A stretch of DNA of 64,000 nucleotides from Rothia mucilaginosa. Its GTDB lineage: Bacteria; Actinomycetota; Actinomycetes; Actinomycetales; Micrococcaceae. Positions 27,997 to 36,356 of this stretch are shown here, piece by piece. How positions within the stretch are numbered: the stretch's first letter is position 1; each line of letters begins with the position of its first letter. The translations under genes were made by a program, and so were the position numbers. The notes under the pieces were generated by a model. The model worked only from the letters and a program-made list of their open reading frames with translations, was not told where the DNA came from and did no database searches. The stretch spans positions 620,001-684,000 of the forward strand of contig NZ_AP014938.1 in NCBI RefSeq assembly GCF_001548235.1, written 5' to 3'.

Positions 27997-29615
27997 GCGT
28001 TCTCCTTTCCGGGGGTTGCGATGGCTTCGGAGGGTTCTAGGGCTTCGAGCGTGATGGATTTGCCGCCGAGTGCGGCGGTGTAGTCTTCGTCGTGGGTGAT
28101 GGAGATGACGGCGGTGCCGCCTGCGAGGAGTTCGCGGATGAGGTCGACGAGTTCTGCCCAGGTTCGTGCGTCTTGGCCGAAGGTGGGTTCGTCGAGAATG
28201 AGGATTCGCGGTGCGGTGGCGAGTGCGGAGGCGACGGAGAGCCTGCGTTTTTCGCCGCCGGAGAGGGTGAAGGGGTTGGCGTCGAGCAGGTGGGTGAGGC
28301 GCAGGCGGGCCGCCAGCTCGTCGGTGCGTGTGGTGAGCTCGTCTTCGTTGAGGGGTTCGCGGTTGAGTGCGGCGAGTCGGCGGGGGCCGAGTTCGAGTTC
28401 TTCGCGTACGGTTCCGCGGATGAATTGGTATTCGGGTTCTTGGAAGACGTAGCCGATGCGGCTGAGCATTTGGGCGGGGGTCCAGGTAGGCACGTCCCAG
28501 TGCGCAGTCTGACCGCCGTGATTGCGCAGCGCGTCGGTGGCGGTGAGGGTGCCGTTGGGCGCGGTGAGGAGCCCTGCGAGGGTGAGGGCTAGGGTCGATT
28601 TGCCGGCACCGTTGGGGCCGAGCACGCTGAGGTGTTCGCCGGCGTGCAGGGTGAGGTTGATGCCGCCGCGCAGTACGGGCAGGTCGACGGGTGCGGGTGC
28701 GGGGGTGTCGCCGAGGCGTTTGATGGTGCGTCGGCGTGCACGTCGCTGCTTGGGGGTGGGTTGTGCGCGGGTGATGCTGAGGTTTTCGGCGCGGAGTAGC
28801 GCCTCGCCGTGCTCGCTTTCGCCGCCCACAACATCGCCGGTCTGCGGTGCGCGCGGCACGTAGTTGGGTACCCATACGCCCGCGTCGATGAGTTCTTGGC
28901 GTGCTTCGGTGAGTACGGTGTCGGGTGCGCCGTCGTGGGTGATGGTGCCGCCTTCGCCGAGCACGATAATGCGGTCCATGTGCGGCGCCCAGATGCTCAC
29001 GCGGTGTTCTACGACGAGCAGGGTCGCGCCGGTCGCCTCCGCAGCAGTGAGGATGCTGTCACGCACCTCCTGCACGCCGGAGGGGTCGAGGTTGGCGGTG
29101 GGTTCGTCGAGAATCATGGCGCCGGGGTGCATCGAGAGGATGCCCGCCAGGCCGAGGCGCTGTTTCTGTCCGCCGGACAGTGCGCTGCTGGGGTGGTCGA
29201 GGGGCAGGTGGTTAAGCCCTACGGCGGTGAGGGCTTCGGTGACGCGGCCCCAGATTTCTTCGCGGGGTACGCGCAGGTTTTCGGGGCCGAACGCTACGTC
29301 ATTGCCGACGGTTGCCATGACGATGGAGGATTCGGGGTCCTGCTGCATCATGCCTGCGGTACCGCGTGCTTCGGCGGGTGCTTGCCCGTTGATGGTGATG
29401 GTGCCGCCGGCGGATTCGCCGTCGTCATCGTGGAGCACACCGGCGATGGCGTGCAGGAGCGTCGATTTGCCGGCGCCGGAGGTGCCCAGTAGCAGGACTT
29501 TTTCACCGGGGTTGATGGTGAGGTTGAGTCCGCTGATGACGGGTTCTGGGCGTCCGGGGTGGTGCCAGCTGAAGTTGTTGAGCTCGATGCGCGCCCCGCG
29601 CGGTGTTGCTTCCAT
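27993..29615 (-). CDS. ykoD: ECF transporter duplicated ATPase (YkoD-like)
   Basis: 540 aa with two ABC ATPase domains. Domain 1: Walker A LLGTSGAGKST (about residues 42-52), signature LSGGQKQR, Walker B AMILDEPTANLD. Domain 2: VLGPNGAGKST (about 333-343), LSGGEKRR, ILILDEPTFGQD. Between them lies a charged linker. One polypeptide replaces the usual EcfA1/EcfA2 pair, as in the YkoEDC thiamine-precursor importer of Bacillus. Powers uptake across the membrane with YkoC and YkoE. About 90 bases separate it from ykoE. Confidence 0.9.
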   Translation of the reverse strand: MEATPRGARIELNNFSWHHPGRPEPVISGLNLTINPGEKVLLLGTSGAGKSTLLHAIAGVLHDDDGESAGGTITINGQAPAEARGTAGMMQQDPESSIVMATVGNDVAFGPENLRVPREEIWGRVTEALTAVGLNHLPLDHPSSALSGGQKQRLGLAGILSMHPGAMILDEPTANLDPSGVQEVRDSILTAAEATGATLLVVEHRVSIWAPHMDRIIVLGEGGTITHDGAPDTVLTEARQELIDAGVWVPNYVPRAPQTGDVVGGESEHGEALLRAENLSITRAQPTPKQRRARRRTIKRLGDTPAPAPVDLPVLRGGINLTLHAGEHLSVLGPNGAGKSTLALTLAGLLTAPNGTLTATDALRNHGGQTAHWDVPTWTPAQMLSRIGYVFQEPEYQFIRGTVREELELGPRRLAALNREPLNEDELTTRTDELAARLRLTHLLDANPFTLSGGEKRRLSVASALATAPRILILDEPTFGQDARTWAELVDLIRELLAGGTAVISITHDEDYTAALGGKSITLEALEPSEAIATPGKENA

Positions 29616-29703
29616 GATGGTTCCTTAGCCTTTTGTGTGGCTGCTGTTGTGTGCCGAGTGGTGACTCGTGGTGAGTGACTAGCCGGTGGATAGTTGCTGG
29701 TGG

Positions 29704-30336
29704 TTAGCGGCGGGTCTTGCCGGATGCCAGCGAGGAGAGCACACCGGTCTTGGCGAGGTTCTGCACGAGAATCCATGCGAGGAAGCCTGCGATCACTGCG
29801 CCGGAGATGACGGCGCACGCTACGTAGATGATTGCCTTGACCGGTTCCATGTCGGGGTAGTAGATGAAGATTTCGTTAACACCCATGAACAGGCCGCTGA
29901 GCGCACCGGCGAAGACTGCTACGAATGCGTCCCAGCGACGGTAGCGGAAGATTGCGAAGGCGATTTCAGCGCCAACGCCCTGGAAGAAGCCGGCAATCAG
30001 GATTTCACCACTCCACGCGCCGCCGGTGAAGAGCACGGAGATGAATGCTGCGACGATTTCACCGAAGAGTGCCGCACCGGGCTTGCGGATGAGCAGGCCG
30101 CTGAGGGTGCCGCCAAGCAGCCATGCGCCGGCGACGATGGGGCGGAATTCGGGTGCTGCTACGAGTGCAGTTTTGGCGGCGGGGCCGACTGCGATGTCCC
30201 AGATCCAGAAGATGACGGCGCAGGCTACTGCGATAACTGCGGCGATAACGATTTCGTTGACTCGCCAGCGCAGGTTCGGCTTCTTCGATTCTGCCTGGCT
30301 AGATGCCTGGGAGGCGGGGGTTGCGTTCTGTGACAT
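29704..30336 (-). CDS. ykoE: Hydroxymethylpyrimidine/thiamine-precursor ECF substrate-binding subunit (YkoE-like)
   Basis: 210 aa, five to six helices after a polar N-terminus (residues 1-24). RWRVNEIVIAAVIAVACAV, GGTLSGLLIRKPGAALFGE and FFQGVGAEIAFAIFRYRRWD match the YkoE family, the S component for the pyrimidine moiety of thiamine. It is the first gene of the operon after a TPP riboswitch, which supports the substrate. GGAAGGA precedes the ATG and is part of a hairpin that could hide it. Confidence 0.9.
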   Translation of the reverse strand: MSQNATPASQASSQAESKKPNLRWRVNEIVIAAVIAVACAVIFWIWDIAVGPAAKTALVAAPEFRPIVAGAWLLGGTLSGLLIRKPGAALFGEIVAAFISVLFTGGAWSGEILIAGFFQGVGAEIAFAIFRYRRWDAFVAVFAGALSGLFMGVNEIFIYYPDMEPVKAIIYVACAVISGAVIAGFLAWILVQNLAKTGVLSSLASGKTRR

Positions 30337-30408
30337 TGGTGATCCTTCCGTCGTTGGAAGGGGAATGTCCTCGCCCTCTGATTGGACGAGGGCATTGAGA
30401 AGAAATTC
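30337..30408 (-). promoter_or_regulatory. Riboswitch expression platform with Shine-Dalgarno hairpin
   Basis: Between aptamer and ykoE start, two hairpins: one at 30365-30395 and one at 30344-30361 in which CCTTCC pairs with the GGAAGG of the ribosome binding site (six-base loop). No T-run follows, so control is probably at translation initiation. Confidence 0.6.
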
Positions 30409-30490
30409 GACTCCCTACGCCGGTACTAACCGGATCAGGTTCGAGGGTCTGCTTAGCACTCTCAGCGCCTCGGTGGCGCTCCCCTGTCGT
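30409..30490 (-). promoter_or_regulatory. TPP riboswitch (THI element)
   Basis: Minus strand carries the conserved aptamer pieces in order: ACAGGGGAGC, GCGCTGAGAGTGC, ACCCTCGAACCTGATCCGG, then TAGTACCGGCGTAGGGA. These are the P2/J2-3 and P4/P5 cores that bind thiamine pyrophosphate. It lies about 73 bases before ykoE. Confidence 0.95.
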
Positions 30491-30609
30491 TTGGGGTTCC
30501 TTGTCCGTACCGTTGTGGTGCGGGTGGGAACCCAGGTTCGATTGTAGGCGTGTCTGGCTGTTCGTGCCAATTTGCCGCTTTTTGTTTCGTTCTTCTGCCC
30601 ACATTACAG

Positions 30610-30628
30610 AATTGCACGGTGTACAATT
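30610..30628. promoter_or_regulatory. Inverted repeat with -10 box before DUF4235 gene
   Basis: AATTGCAC and GTACAATT (7 of 8 paired) surround GGT and include TACAAT, a -10 candidate for the plus-strand gene at 30762. Possible operator-promoter overlap. Confidence 0.35.
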
Positions 30629-30761
30629 TTGGGACGGAGAGGCTCCAAGGCGGCACGAACGCCTTAAACCCTATACGCTAGGGAGTGGCGCTCTTTTCTC
30701 ACCCAACCCCGAAGGGGTTCCGGGGCGAGACGCCGCATCGTATACAGCTAAGGAGATACAC

Positions 30762-30995
30762 ATGAACCCCGTCGCTAAGCTTGCTATTGCGGGTATCAAC
30801 ATGGGCGCAGCAGCCCTGGTCGGTAAGGGTCTGGGCGCAGCCTGGACCAAGGCTACCGGTAACCAGCCTCCCGCCATTTCCCACGACTCTGAAGACACTC
30901 TGCGTCAGGTCATCCTCTGGACCGTTCTGACCTCCGTCGTGGGTGCTGTGGTGAGCTTCGGTATTGCTCGCCTGCAGCGTCGTTTCTTCAACTAA
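30762..30995 (+). CDS. DUF4235 membrane protein
   Basis: 77 aa. Two hydrophobic stretches (about residues 5-24 and 51-67) around a polar loop with SHDSEDTLRQVILWTVLTS, the pattern of the actinobacterial DUF4235 family, whose function is unknown. AAGGAGA precedes the ATG. Single-gene unit with a long leader and a strong hairpin after it. Confidence 0.8.
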   Translation: MNPVAKLAIAGINMGAAALVGKGLGAAWTKATGNQPPAISHDSEDTLRQVILWTVLTSVVGAVVSFGIARLQRRFFN

Positions 30996-31029
30996 GGCTT
31001 TGCGCCTTCCGCGCGAAAGTTCATGAACT

Positions 31030-31064
31030 AGGCGGTACGTATCTCCACTCGGTACGTACCGCCT
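31030..31064 (+). terminator. Terminator of DUF4235 gene
   Basis: AGGCGGTACGTA pairs perfectly with TACGTACCGCCT around an 11-base loop. Confidence 0.75.
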
Positions 31065-31155
31065 GGTGTTCCCTCTTCAGCACGCCCGCTCTACTTCAGC
31101 AGGTTTCACGCCGCCGCTACGCTGAAGCGCCACCTCGGCATCCGAAAGCACAACT

Positions 31156-32592
31156 ATGACTATTTCTTCTCCCCGCCGTAAGACGAAGGCTCCGCGTAGG
31201 GTCGTTGACCACGCGAACAGCCGCCGTTCAGTCGCGTCCTGGGTCATGTGGGATGTTGGTTCGTCGAGCTTCGACTCGATTATGATGACCTTCATCTTCA
31301 CCGTGTACCTGACCAGTAGCTATTTCGGCACTCCCGAAGAGACCTCCTCGGCGCTGTCTCTGGGTCTGACCATTGCAGGGTTCCTCATTGCGATTCTGGC
31401 GCCGGTCACCGGTCAGCGTAACGATAAGTCCGGCAAGGGCATCTTCTGGCTCGGCGTGAACACGCTACTGCTGGTCGCTTCGATGGCGGCGTGCTTCTTC
31501 GTGGCTCCCACCCCGCAGTACCTGTGGCTGGGTGTGACCCTGATTTCTGCGGCGAGCGTGTTCAGCGAGTTCGCGTACGTGAACTATAACGCCGTGCTGC
31601 CGCGCATCTCTAACCCGGACAATATCGGTAAGATTTCGGGCGCTGGATGGGCTGCCGGCTACATTGGCGGCATCCTGGCGCTGGCTGTGGTGCTGTGGGG
31701 TTTTGTGCTTACCCCCGAAGTGCTCGGCCTGACCACCGATAACGCCCTGAACATCCGCGCGGTCGCACTGTTCGCCGCCGCCTGGTGCCTCATCTTCTGC
31801 GTGCCTCTGCTGGTGCGTATGCGCACCCGCGAGCGCTTCCTGCCGGAGGTGCTGCCCACCCGCGAATTGCGTTTCCTGGAGCTGGGTCTGGAGCGTTTCT
31901 CCCCTGCTCGTCAGGGCGGTCTGCTCGCCTCCTACAAGGCGCTGTGGCGCACCATTAAGCGGCTGAAGATGACGTCCCCGCAGACCCTGTGGTTCCTGAT
32001 TGCTTCGGCGGTGTTCCGTGATGGTCTGTCCGGTATTTTTACGTTCGGCGGTATTCTTGCGGCGGGCACGTTCGGTTTCAGCACTTCCGAGGTAATCCTG
32101 TTCGGTATTGCCGGTAGCGCTGTCGCGGCGGCTGGCGCGATCCTGGGCGGCTACCTGGATGACTACCTGGGACCGAAGGCGATTATTGTTATCTCGCTGG
32201 TCGGCATTATCTTGGCGGCTACCCCGCTGATGTTCTTCCCCGAACCGGGCGTGTTCTGGGTATGCGCCCTGCTGTTGTGCCTGTTCGTGGGCCCGGCACA
32301 GTCGGCGTCCCGCACCTTCCTGGCGCGTCTGGCGGACCCCGGCACTGAGGGTGAGCTGTTCGGCCTGTACTCGACCACCGGTCGTGCCACCAGCTTCCTG
32401 GCGCCGATGCTGTTCGGTCTGTGCGTGAGCATCATGGGCGCGCAGATTTGGGGTGTGCTCGGTATTCTGATCGTTGTGGTGGCGGGTCTGCTCCTGCTGC
32501 TGCCGGTGAAGGCGCCCGGTCCGCTGCGTGTGCGTGCGGCTCGCCGCGAGCAGAAGCGTGAGCAGAAGCGCCGCGACAAGGCAGCCCAGTAA
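31156..32592 (+). CDS. MFS transporter of the UMF1/Atg22-like family
   Basis: 478 aa, twelve helices. The N-terminal SWVMWDVGSSSFDSIMMTFIF segment and the D-K-S-G-K-G loop after helix 2 match the UMF1 (vacuole-effluxer-like) branch of MFS proteins. FAYVNYNAVLPRISNPDNIG is also characteristic. The C-terminus is a highly basic tail (RREQKREQKRRDKAAQ) on the cytoplasmic side. Substrates of bacterial members are unknown. No clear ribosome binding site. A strong bidirectional terminator follows. Confidence 0.85.
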   Translation: MTISSPRRKTKAPRRVVDHANSRRSVASWVMWDVGSSSFDSIMMTFIFTVYLTSSYFGTPEETSSALSLGLTIAGFLIAILAPVTGQRNDKSGKGIFWLGVNTLLLVASMAACFFVAPTPQYLWLGVTLISAASVFSEFAYVNYNAVLPRISNPDNIGKISGAGWAAGYIGGILALAVVLWGFVLTPEVLGLTTDNALNIRAVALFAAAWCLIFCVPLLVRMRTRERFLPEVLPTRELRFLELGLERFSPARQGGLLASYKALWRTIKRLKMTSPQTLWFLIASAVFRDGLSGIFTFGGILAAGTFGFSTSEVILFGIAGSAVAAAGAILGGYLDDYLGPKAIIVISLVGIILAATPLMFFPEPGVFWVCALLLCLFVGPAQSASRTFLARLADPGTEGELFGLYSTTGRATSFLAPMLFGLCVSIMGAQIWGVLGILIVVVAGLLLLLPVKAPGPLRVRAARREQKREQKRRDKAAQ

Positions 32593-32650
32593 GGCGTCGC
32601 GGGGCTAAGCGTCCTATAAACCCCCGCAAACGCAACCCTGTAAACGCAAA

Positions 32651-32692
32651 GGGAGGGGCGGGTAGAAGAATCATCTTCTACCCGCCCCTCCC
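32651..32692. terminator. Bidirectional terminator
   Basis: GGGAGGGGCGGGTAGAAG and its complement (18 bp) with loop AATCAT, between the convergent MFS gene and the P-loop gene. Confidence 0.9.
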
Positions 32693-32740
32693 TTGTGCTT
32701 AAGCAGTGCCTATCGAGCAGATCTCAGTAAGCCGCGGTGG

Positions 32741-34072
32741 CTAGTCCTCCACCACGTCATCCTCATCATCAGAGACAGCGTCCTCAGAAGAATCCAGCGC
32801 AATCTGCTGCTCCTCCTCATCCAGAACCTCATCGCCGGTCATCTGAGCCCAGGTCGCGTCATCAATCAGCGGATCATCAATCACACGAACCCACAGCATC
32901 GAACCAGCCGCCAGAGCGCTCAGGTTCTCGTCATACGCCTCCGCAGGCAGACCCTCAAAGATCTCAGCCAGACGCGCAAACAGGTCATCGTACGAAATAT
33001 CGCCCTCAGCCTGCAGCCAGCACTCCGCCGCAAAATCAGACAGCTCATTCAGCTCAGTGTCACACAGCAGCAAGAACGGGCCGTCCTCACCCACACGCAC
33101 ACCCGAAGTACCCGGCATACGAGACACCGCAATCGTACCGTTCAAGAACACACCCGGCAGGTGATCCTCAGCCGTGTACTTCTCCAGCTTCTCAACCTCA
33201 TCAGCATTCGGCAGCTCACCACCATTCAGCAGATCCTGAACCAGCGGCAGAGTATCCTCAATCTCCGAGTACACCAGGCGCCACACACCACCGCAACGCT
33301 CCACCAGCTTAGCCAGCGACACAACACCCTCAGGGTGACGCGCCAAACCCGAGCTCTGCTCACTCAAGAACACCAGAGCCTCATGCAGCGGAACACGCTC
33401 AAAATACGGCTCAGAAGCCGACTCATCACGAGAAATGAACACAATACGCGACAGCTCATAGCTGAGGTCATCACGATCAACCACGTTCAAACCCAAATCC
33501 ACCGGGTTCTGCTGATCCTTCGGCGCATTCGGGTCAACAATCACAGACAGCGGCTTCGGATACGGCGACACAACACCCTCATCCGAAATAATCGCAGTCT
33601 CATCCGTCAGGTACGCAAACTTCGAACCCAAGAAACGCGACGCAGTCGTCTTACCGCTACCAGAAACACCCACCAGCGCCACAGCACGCTTCGACTCAGG
33701 GTCACCAATAACAGCCGCATGCAGCATCACACCGCGACCAACCAGCTGCTCAATCATCGCCAACGTAATACGGCTCGTCAGATCCTGCATACCCGAATCA
33801 TCATCAGCCACACGCAGCGTCGAAACCTTATCAAACGAACCCATCAACGGATTCGCCAAATCCATCACCGACTCATCAGTCGGCGCATGAACCAGCATCA
33901 CCTGATCAAAACGAGACAACGAAGCATACGCCTCATCAGGAGTATCAAAAAACTCCGGAGCAAGAGGCTCCCACGCCTTCTTAAAACGCTCCACAAAAGA
34001 GTCCGACATATCAATCAGATACAAAGAAACTTCCGCGCCAGCAACACGCAGAACAACAGGCTTCAGATTCAT
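32741..34072 (-). CDS. HPr kinase-like P-loop protein of unknown function
   Basis: 443 aa. GRGVMLHAAVIG followed by VALVGVSGSGKTT (P-loop at residues 135-142) and FAYLTDETAII (Walker B-like Asp) is the arrangement of HPr kinase/phosphorylase-type ATPases. No HPr kinase C-terminal motif is evident. The last 30 residues are almost all Asp and Glu. AAGGA lies seven bases before the ATG at 34072. Codons differ somewhat from neighbours, with many A-ending choices. It is downstream of dcd on the same strand with a 130-base gap. May sense or phosphorylate a protein partner; role unknown. Confidence 0.7.
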   Translation of the reverse strand: MNLKPVVLRVAGAEVSLYLIDMSDSFVERFKKAWEPLAPEFFDTPDEAYASLSRFDQVMLVHAPTDESVMDLANPLMGSFDKVSTLRVADDDSGMQDLTSRITLAMIEQLVGRGVMLHAAVIGDPESKRAVALVGVSGSGKTTASRFLGSKFAYLTDETAIISDEGVVSPYPKPLSVIVDPNAPKDQQNPVDLGLNVVDRDDLSYELSRIVFISRDESASEPYFERVPLHEALVFLSEQSSGLARHPEGVVSLAKLVERCGGVWRLVYSEIEDTLPLVQDLLNGGELPNADEVEKLEKYTAEDHLPGVFLNGTIAVSRMPGTSGVRVGEDGPFLLLCDTELNELSDFAAECWLQAEGDISYDDLFARLAEIFEGLPAEAYDENLSALAAGSMLWVRVIDDPLIDDATWAQMTGDEVLDEEEQQIALDSSEDAVSDDEDDVVED

Positions 34073-34204
34073 CAAAAATCCTTAGAGAGTGAGAGATAAA
34101 AACCCGCACGCGAGTGAACGCACGAGCACAACAGACGGAAAAACCGCCCAACGCGGGCGCACAAACACACAGCCTGCACACCCGCACCCCAAAAGCGGGA
34201 AAGA

Positions 34205-34804
34205 CTAAGACTCCACAGAACCATCCGTCGGAATCATCGTCTGATGAAAATTCAAATAACTACGCGAAGCAGTCGGGCCACGCTGACCCTGGTAACGGTT
34301 ACCATACGCACCAGAACCATACGGATGCTCAGTCGGGCTACTCAAACGGAAGAAACACAACTGACCAACCTTAGAACCCGGCCACAACATAATCGGCAAA
34401 GTCGCCACATTCGACAACTCAAGCGTCACATGCCCAGAAAAACCAGGATCAATAAAACCAGCCGTAGAGTGAGTCAACAAACCCAAACGACCCAACGACG
34501 ACTTACCCTCCAGACGGGCAGCCACATCATCAGGCAGAGTCACCTTCTCATACGTAGAACCCAACACAAACTCACCCGGATGCAAAATAAACGGCTCATC
34601 AGGAGCCACCTCCACCAGGCGCGTCAAATCCTCCTGCGGCTGAGCAGGATCAATATGCGGGTACTTGTGGTTATCGAACAGACGGAAGAAACGATCAATC
34701 CTCACGTCCACACTTGCAGGCTGAATCATCGACTCATCGAACGGTTCAAGAACGATGCGCCCATCAGCAATCTCTTGACGAATATCGCGATCTGAAATAA
34801 GCAC
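34205..34804 (-). CDS. dcd: Bifunctional dCTP deaminase/dUTPase
   Basis: 199 aa. Converts dCTP to dUMP, supplying thymidylate synthesis. [33 protein letters not shown] and [19 protein letters not shown] align closely with the bifunctional mycobacterial enzyme (from memory) rather than with monofunctional E. coli Dcd, which has HVTAHRIDPGW. The GTG at 34804 gives the canonical [12 protein letters not shown] start. TATCCT lies six bases before it, so the message is likely leaderless. Confidence 0.93.
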   Translation of the reverse strand: MLISDRDIRQEIADGRIVLEPFDESMIQPASVDVRIDRFFRLFDNHKYPHIDPAQPQEDLTRLVEVAPDEPFILHPGEFVLGSTYEKVTLPDDVAARLEGKSSLGRLGLLTHSTAGFIDPGFSGHVTLELSNVATLPIMLWPGSKVGQLCFFRLSSPTEHPYGSGAYGNRYQGQRGPTASRSYLNFHQTMIPTDGSVES

Positions 34805-34956
34805 GCTTAAAGGATACCTGGCAAACACCACCCACGTGCAGGCATCCACCAGCCCCAGCACACAGTCCTACATCACATTTCACCTCCGACGCCGGCACAC
34901 AAACAGCCGCAACACATTTCACCCCCGGCAAGCAAGCGCGATACACTGAAAAAGAT

Positions 34957-35027
34957 GCGGCTGTAGCTCAATGGTAGAGCGCACGCTTCCCAAGCCTGAT
35001 ACGCGGGTTCGATTCCCGTCAGCCGCT
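34957..35027 (+). tRNA. tRNA-Gly (CCC)
   Basis: 71 nt. Acceptor GCGGCTG pairs with CAGCCGC, discriminator T; D-arm GCTC/GAGC; T-arm GCGGG-TTCGATT-CCCGT. Anticodon loop TTCCCAA gives anticodon CCC (34989-34991). The anticodon stem has a C-C mismatch at its middle pair (34984 with 34996). CCA is not encoded. Confidence 0.93.
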
Positions 35028-35033
35028 CTTCCA

Positions 35034-35064
35034 GAACCTCTCACTGAATGGTGAGGGGTTTTTA
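35034..35064 (+). terminator. Terminator of tRNA-Gly
   Basis: CCTCTCAC pairs with GTGAGGGG and is followed by TTTTTATTTT. Confidence 0.85.
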
Positions 35065-35105
35065 TTTTGGGTTGGATGTGGTGGTTAGGCTTGGTTGGAC
35101 GGGTC

Positions 35106-35191
35106 GAGGCGGTATGTTCCTTGCTCCTACAGGGAACCCGTCCTCGCTCCGCGTCGGACACCCTGATGTCGCGACGGAACATACCGGCCTC
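35106..35191 (-). repeat. Loop-inserted hairpin repeat, copy F (reverse orientation)
   Basis: Arms GAGGCGGTATGTTCC (35106-35120) and GGAACATACCGGCCTC (35176-35191) are complementary with one bulge. The core between them is the reverse complement of the family consensus (CTCCTACAGGG...CCCTGATGTCGC). Confidence 0.8.
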
Positions 35192-35452
35192 TCCCCTACT
35201 AACTCTCTCCCCTTCTCCGGGCAGGTGGAGTAGTGGGTGCGGCTACGCGGTATGGGGGCTAACCGCAGGCGACTCGGCTTGGGAAGAGTGTGCGGGAACG
35301 GGGAGGGGGAATACTGGGGTTAGGTACCGCAGACAGCTTGCCGGGGAACAAGATAGGTATTTGGGTGCGGTGGTGAGTCCGTATGGTAGGTCAGGGCCCC
35401 TTCCCGAGGGCTCATCGAGACAGGGCTTGTTGTAGCCCCATACGAGCGCGCA

Positions 35453-35543
35453 GCACAGCTATACCTTCCTGAAGCGACATCAGGGTGCCCGAGCTCTGCG
35501 AGGGCGGGTGCCCCTGTAGGAGCGAAGGAAGTGTATAGCGTGC
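35453..35543 (+). repeat. Loop-inserted hairpin repeat, copy G
   Basis: Arms GCACAGCTATACCTTCCT and AGGAAGTGTATAGCGTGC pair with two single bulges. The core has the CCC/GGG inner stem and loop GAGCTCTGCGA. Confidence 0.8.
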
Positions 35544-35733
35544 CAAGCGCACACATCAAAAGCGAGCCATCGAACCCGACAGGCTCCCCTACATGAGCGA
35601 GGAACGCACCCCGCAAGACATCTCAAAAGTTTGAAGAATGTTCAACTCACTACACAGCTGTGCTAACCTAACCACAGAAATTCAATGAGAGATTTTCTCA
35701 AAACATCTACTCGACGACGAATCGTAGACCCGC

Positions 35734-36354
35734 ATGACCCGCGAAACGCACCCCTACACCACCCCCGCACGCCCCCTCGACCTGAACCTCTACCTCGTCA
35801 CAGGCGACAACCCCCTCGAAACCGTTCGGGCAGCCAAACACGCCACCTGCATCCAAGTCAGGTCCAAGCCCATCAGCGCGCGCGAGCTCTACCAGCTCAC
35901 CGAAGCTATCGCCGGCATCATCCAGCCGCACCAGACGCTCCTCGTCGACGACCGTGTTGATGTCGCTCTCGCATTGCGTGCCTGCGGCGTGCGCGTTGAC
36001 GGCGTGCACATCGGTCAAGACGACCTGCCCGTAGCCGACGCCCGCGCCCTCCTCGGCGCCGAGGCAATCATCGGTCTGACCACCGGCACCCGGCAGCTCG
36101 TCGAAGAGTCCAACAAGATCGCGCACCTGATCGACTACATCGGCACCGGGCCGTTCCGCCCCAGCCCCACCAAGCAGTCCAACCGCCCGCCCCTCGGCAT
36201 TGATGGGCTCCGCGAACTTGCCGAACTGTCCGCCGTACCCACCGTAGCTATCGGCGACATCACCCCCGAAGACTGCCCCGCCATCCGCACCACCGGAGTT
36301 GCCGGAATCGCCATGGTCCGCGCCTTCGTCGACAATCCCTCGCTGAAGGCATAG
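35734..36354 (+). CDS. thiE: Thiamine-phosphate synthase ThiE
   Basis: 206 aa. Joins hydroxymethylpyrimidine pyrophosphate and thiazole phosphate to thiamine phosphate. TIM-barrel motifs: NLYLVTGDN, CIQVRSK, LLVDDRVDVAL, GVHIGQDDLPV, YIGTGPFRPSPTKQS (pyrophosphate binding) and PTVAIGDITPEDC, in the expected order. First gene of thiE-thiO-thiS-thiG-thiF. The Shine-Dalgarno is poor. Usual length. Confidence 0.95.
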   Translation: MTRETHPYTTPARPLDLNLYLVTGDNPLETVRAAKHATCIQVRSKPISARELYQLTEAIAGIIQPHQTLLVDDRVDVALALRACGVRVDGVHIGQDDLPVADARALLGAEAIIGLTTGTRQLVEESNKIAHLIDYIGTGPFRPSPTKQSNRPPLGIDGLRELAELSAVPTVAIGDITPEDCPAIRTTGVAGIAMVRAFVDNPSLKA

Positions 36355-36356
36355 CC

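Larger units (their letters stand above)
35065..35733. other. Intergenic region before the thi operon
   Basis: No gene seen in nearly 670 bases. Holds repeat copies F (reverse orientation) and G, and near the thi operon a small inverted repeat TTGAA-GAATG-TTCAA at about 35629-35643. No TPP aptamer is recognisable. Confidence 0.55.

Noticed and set aside
27199..28875. Long Arg/Pro-rich minus-strand frame across the ABC genes
   Set aside because: Its first half is an out-of-frame shadow of the ATPase gene; only the YkoC-like part from 27996 is real.
35550..35733. A second TPP riboswitch before thiE
   Set aside because: None of the aptamer core pieces (CTGAGA, ACCTGATC, GCGTAGGGA) can be found.
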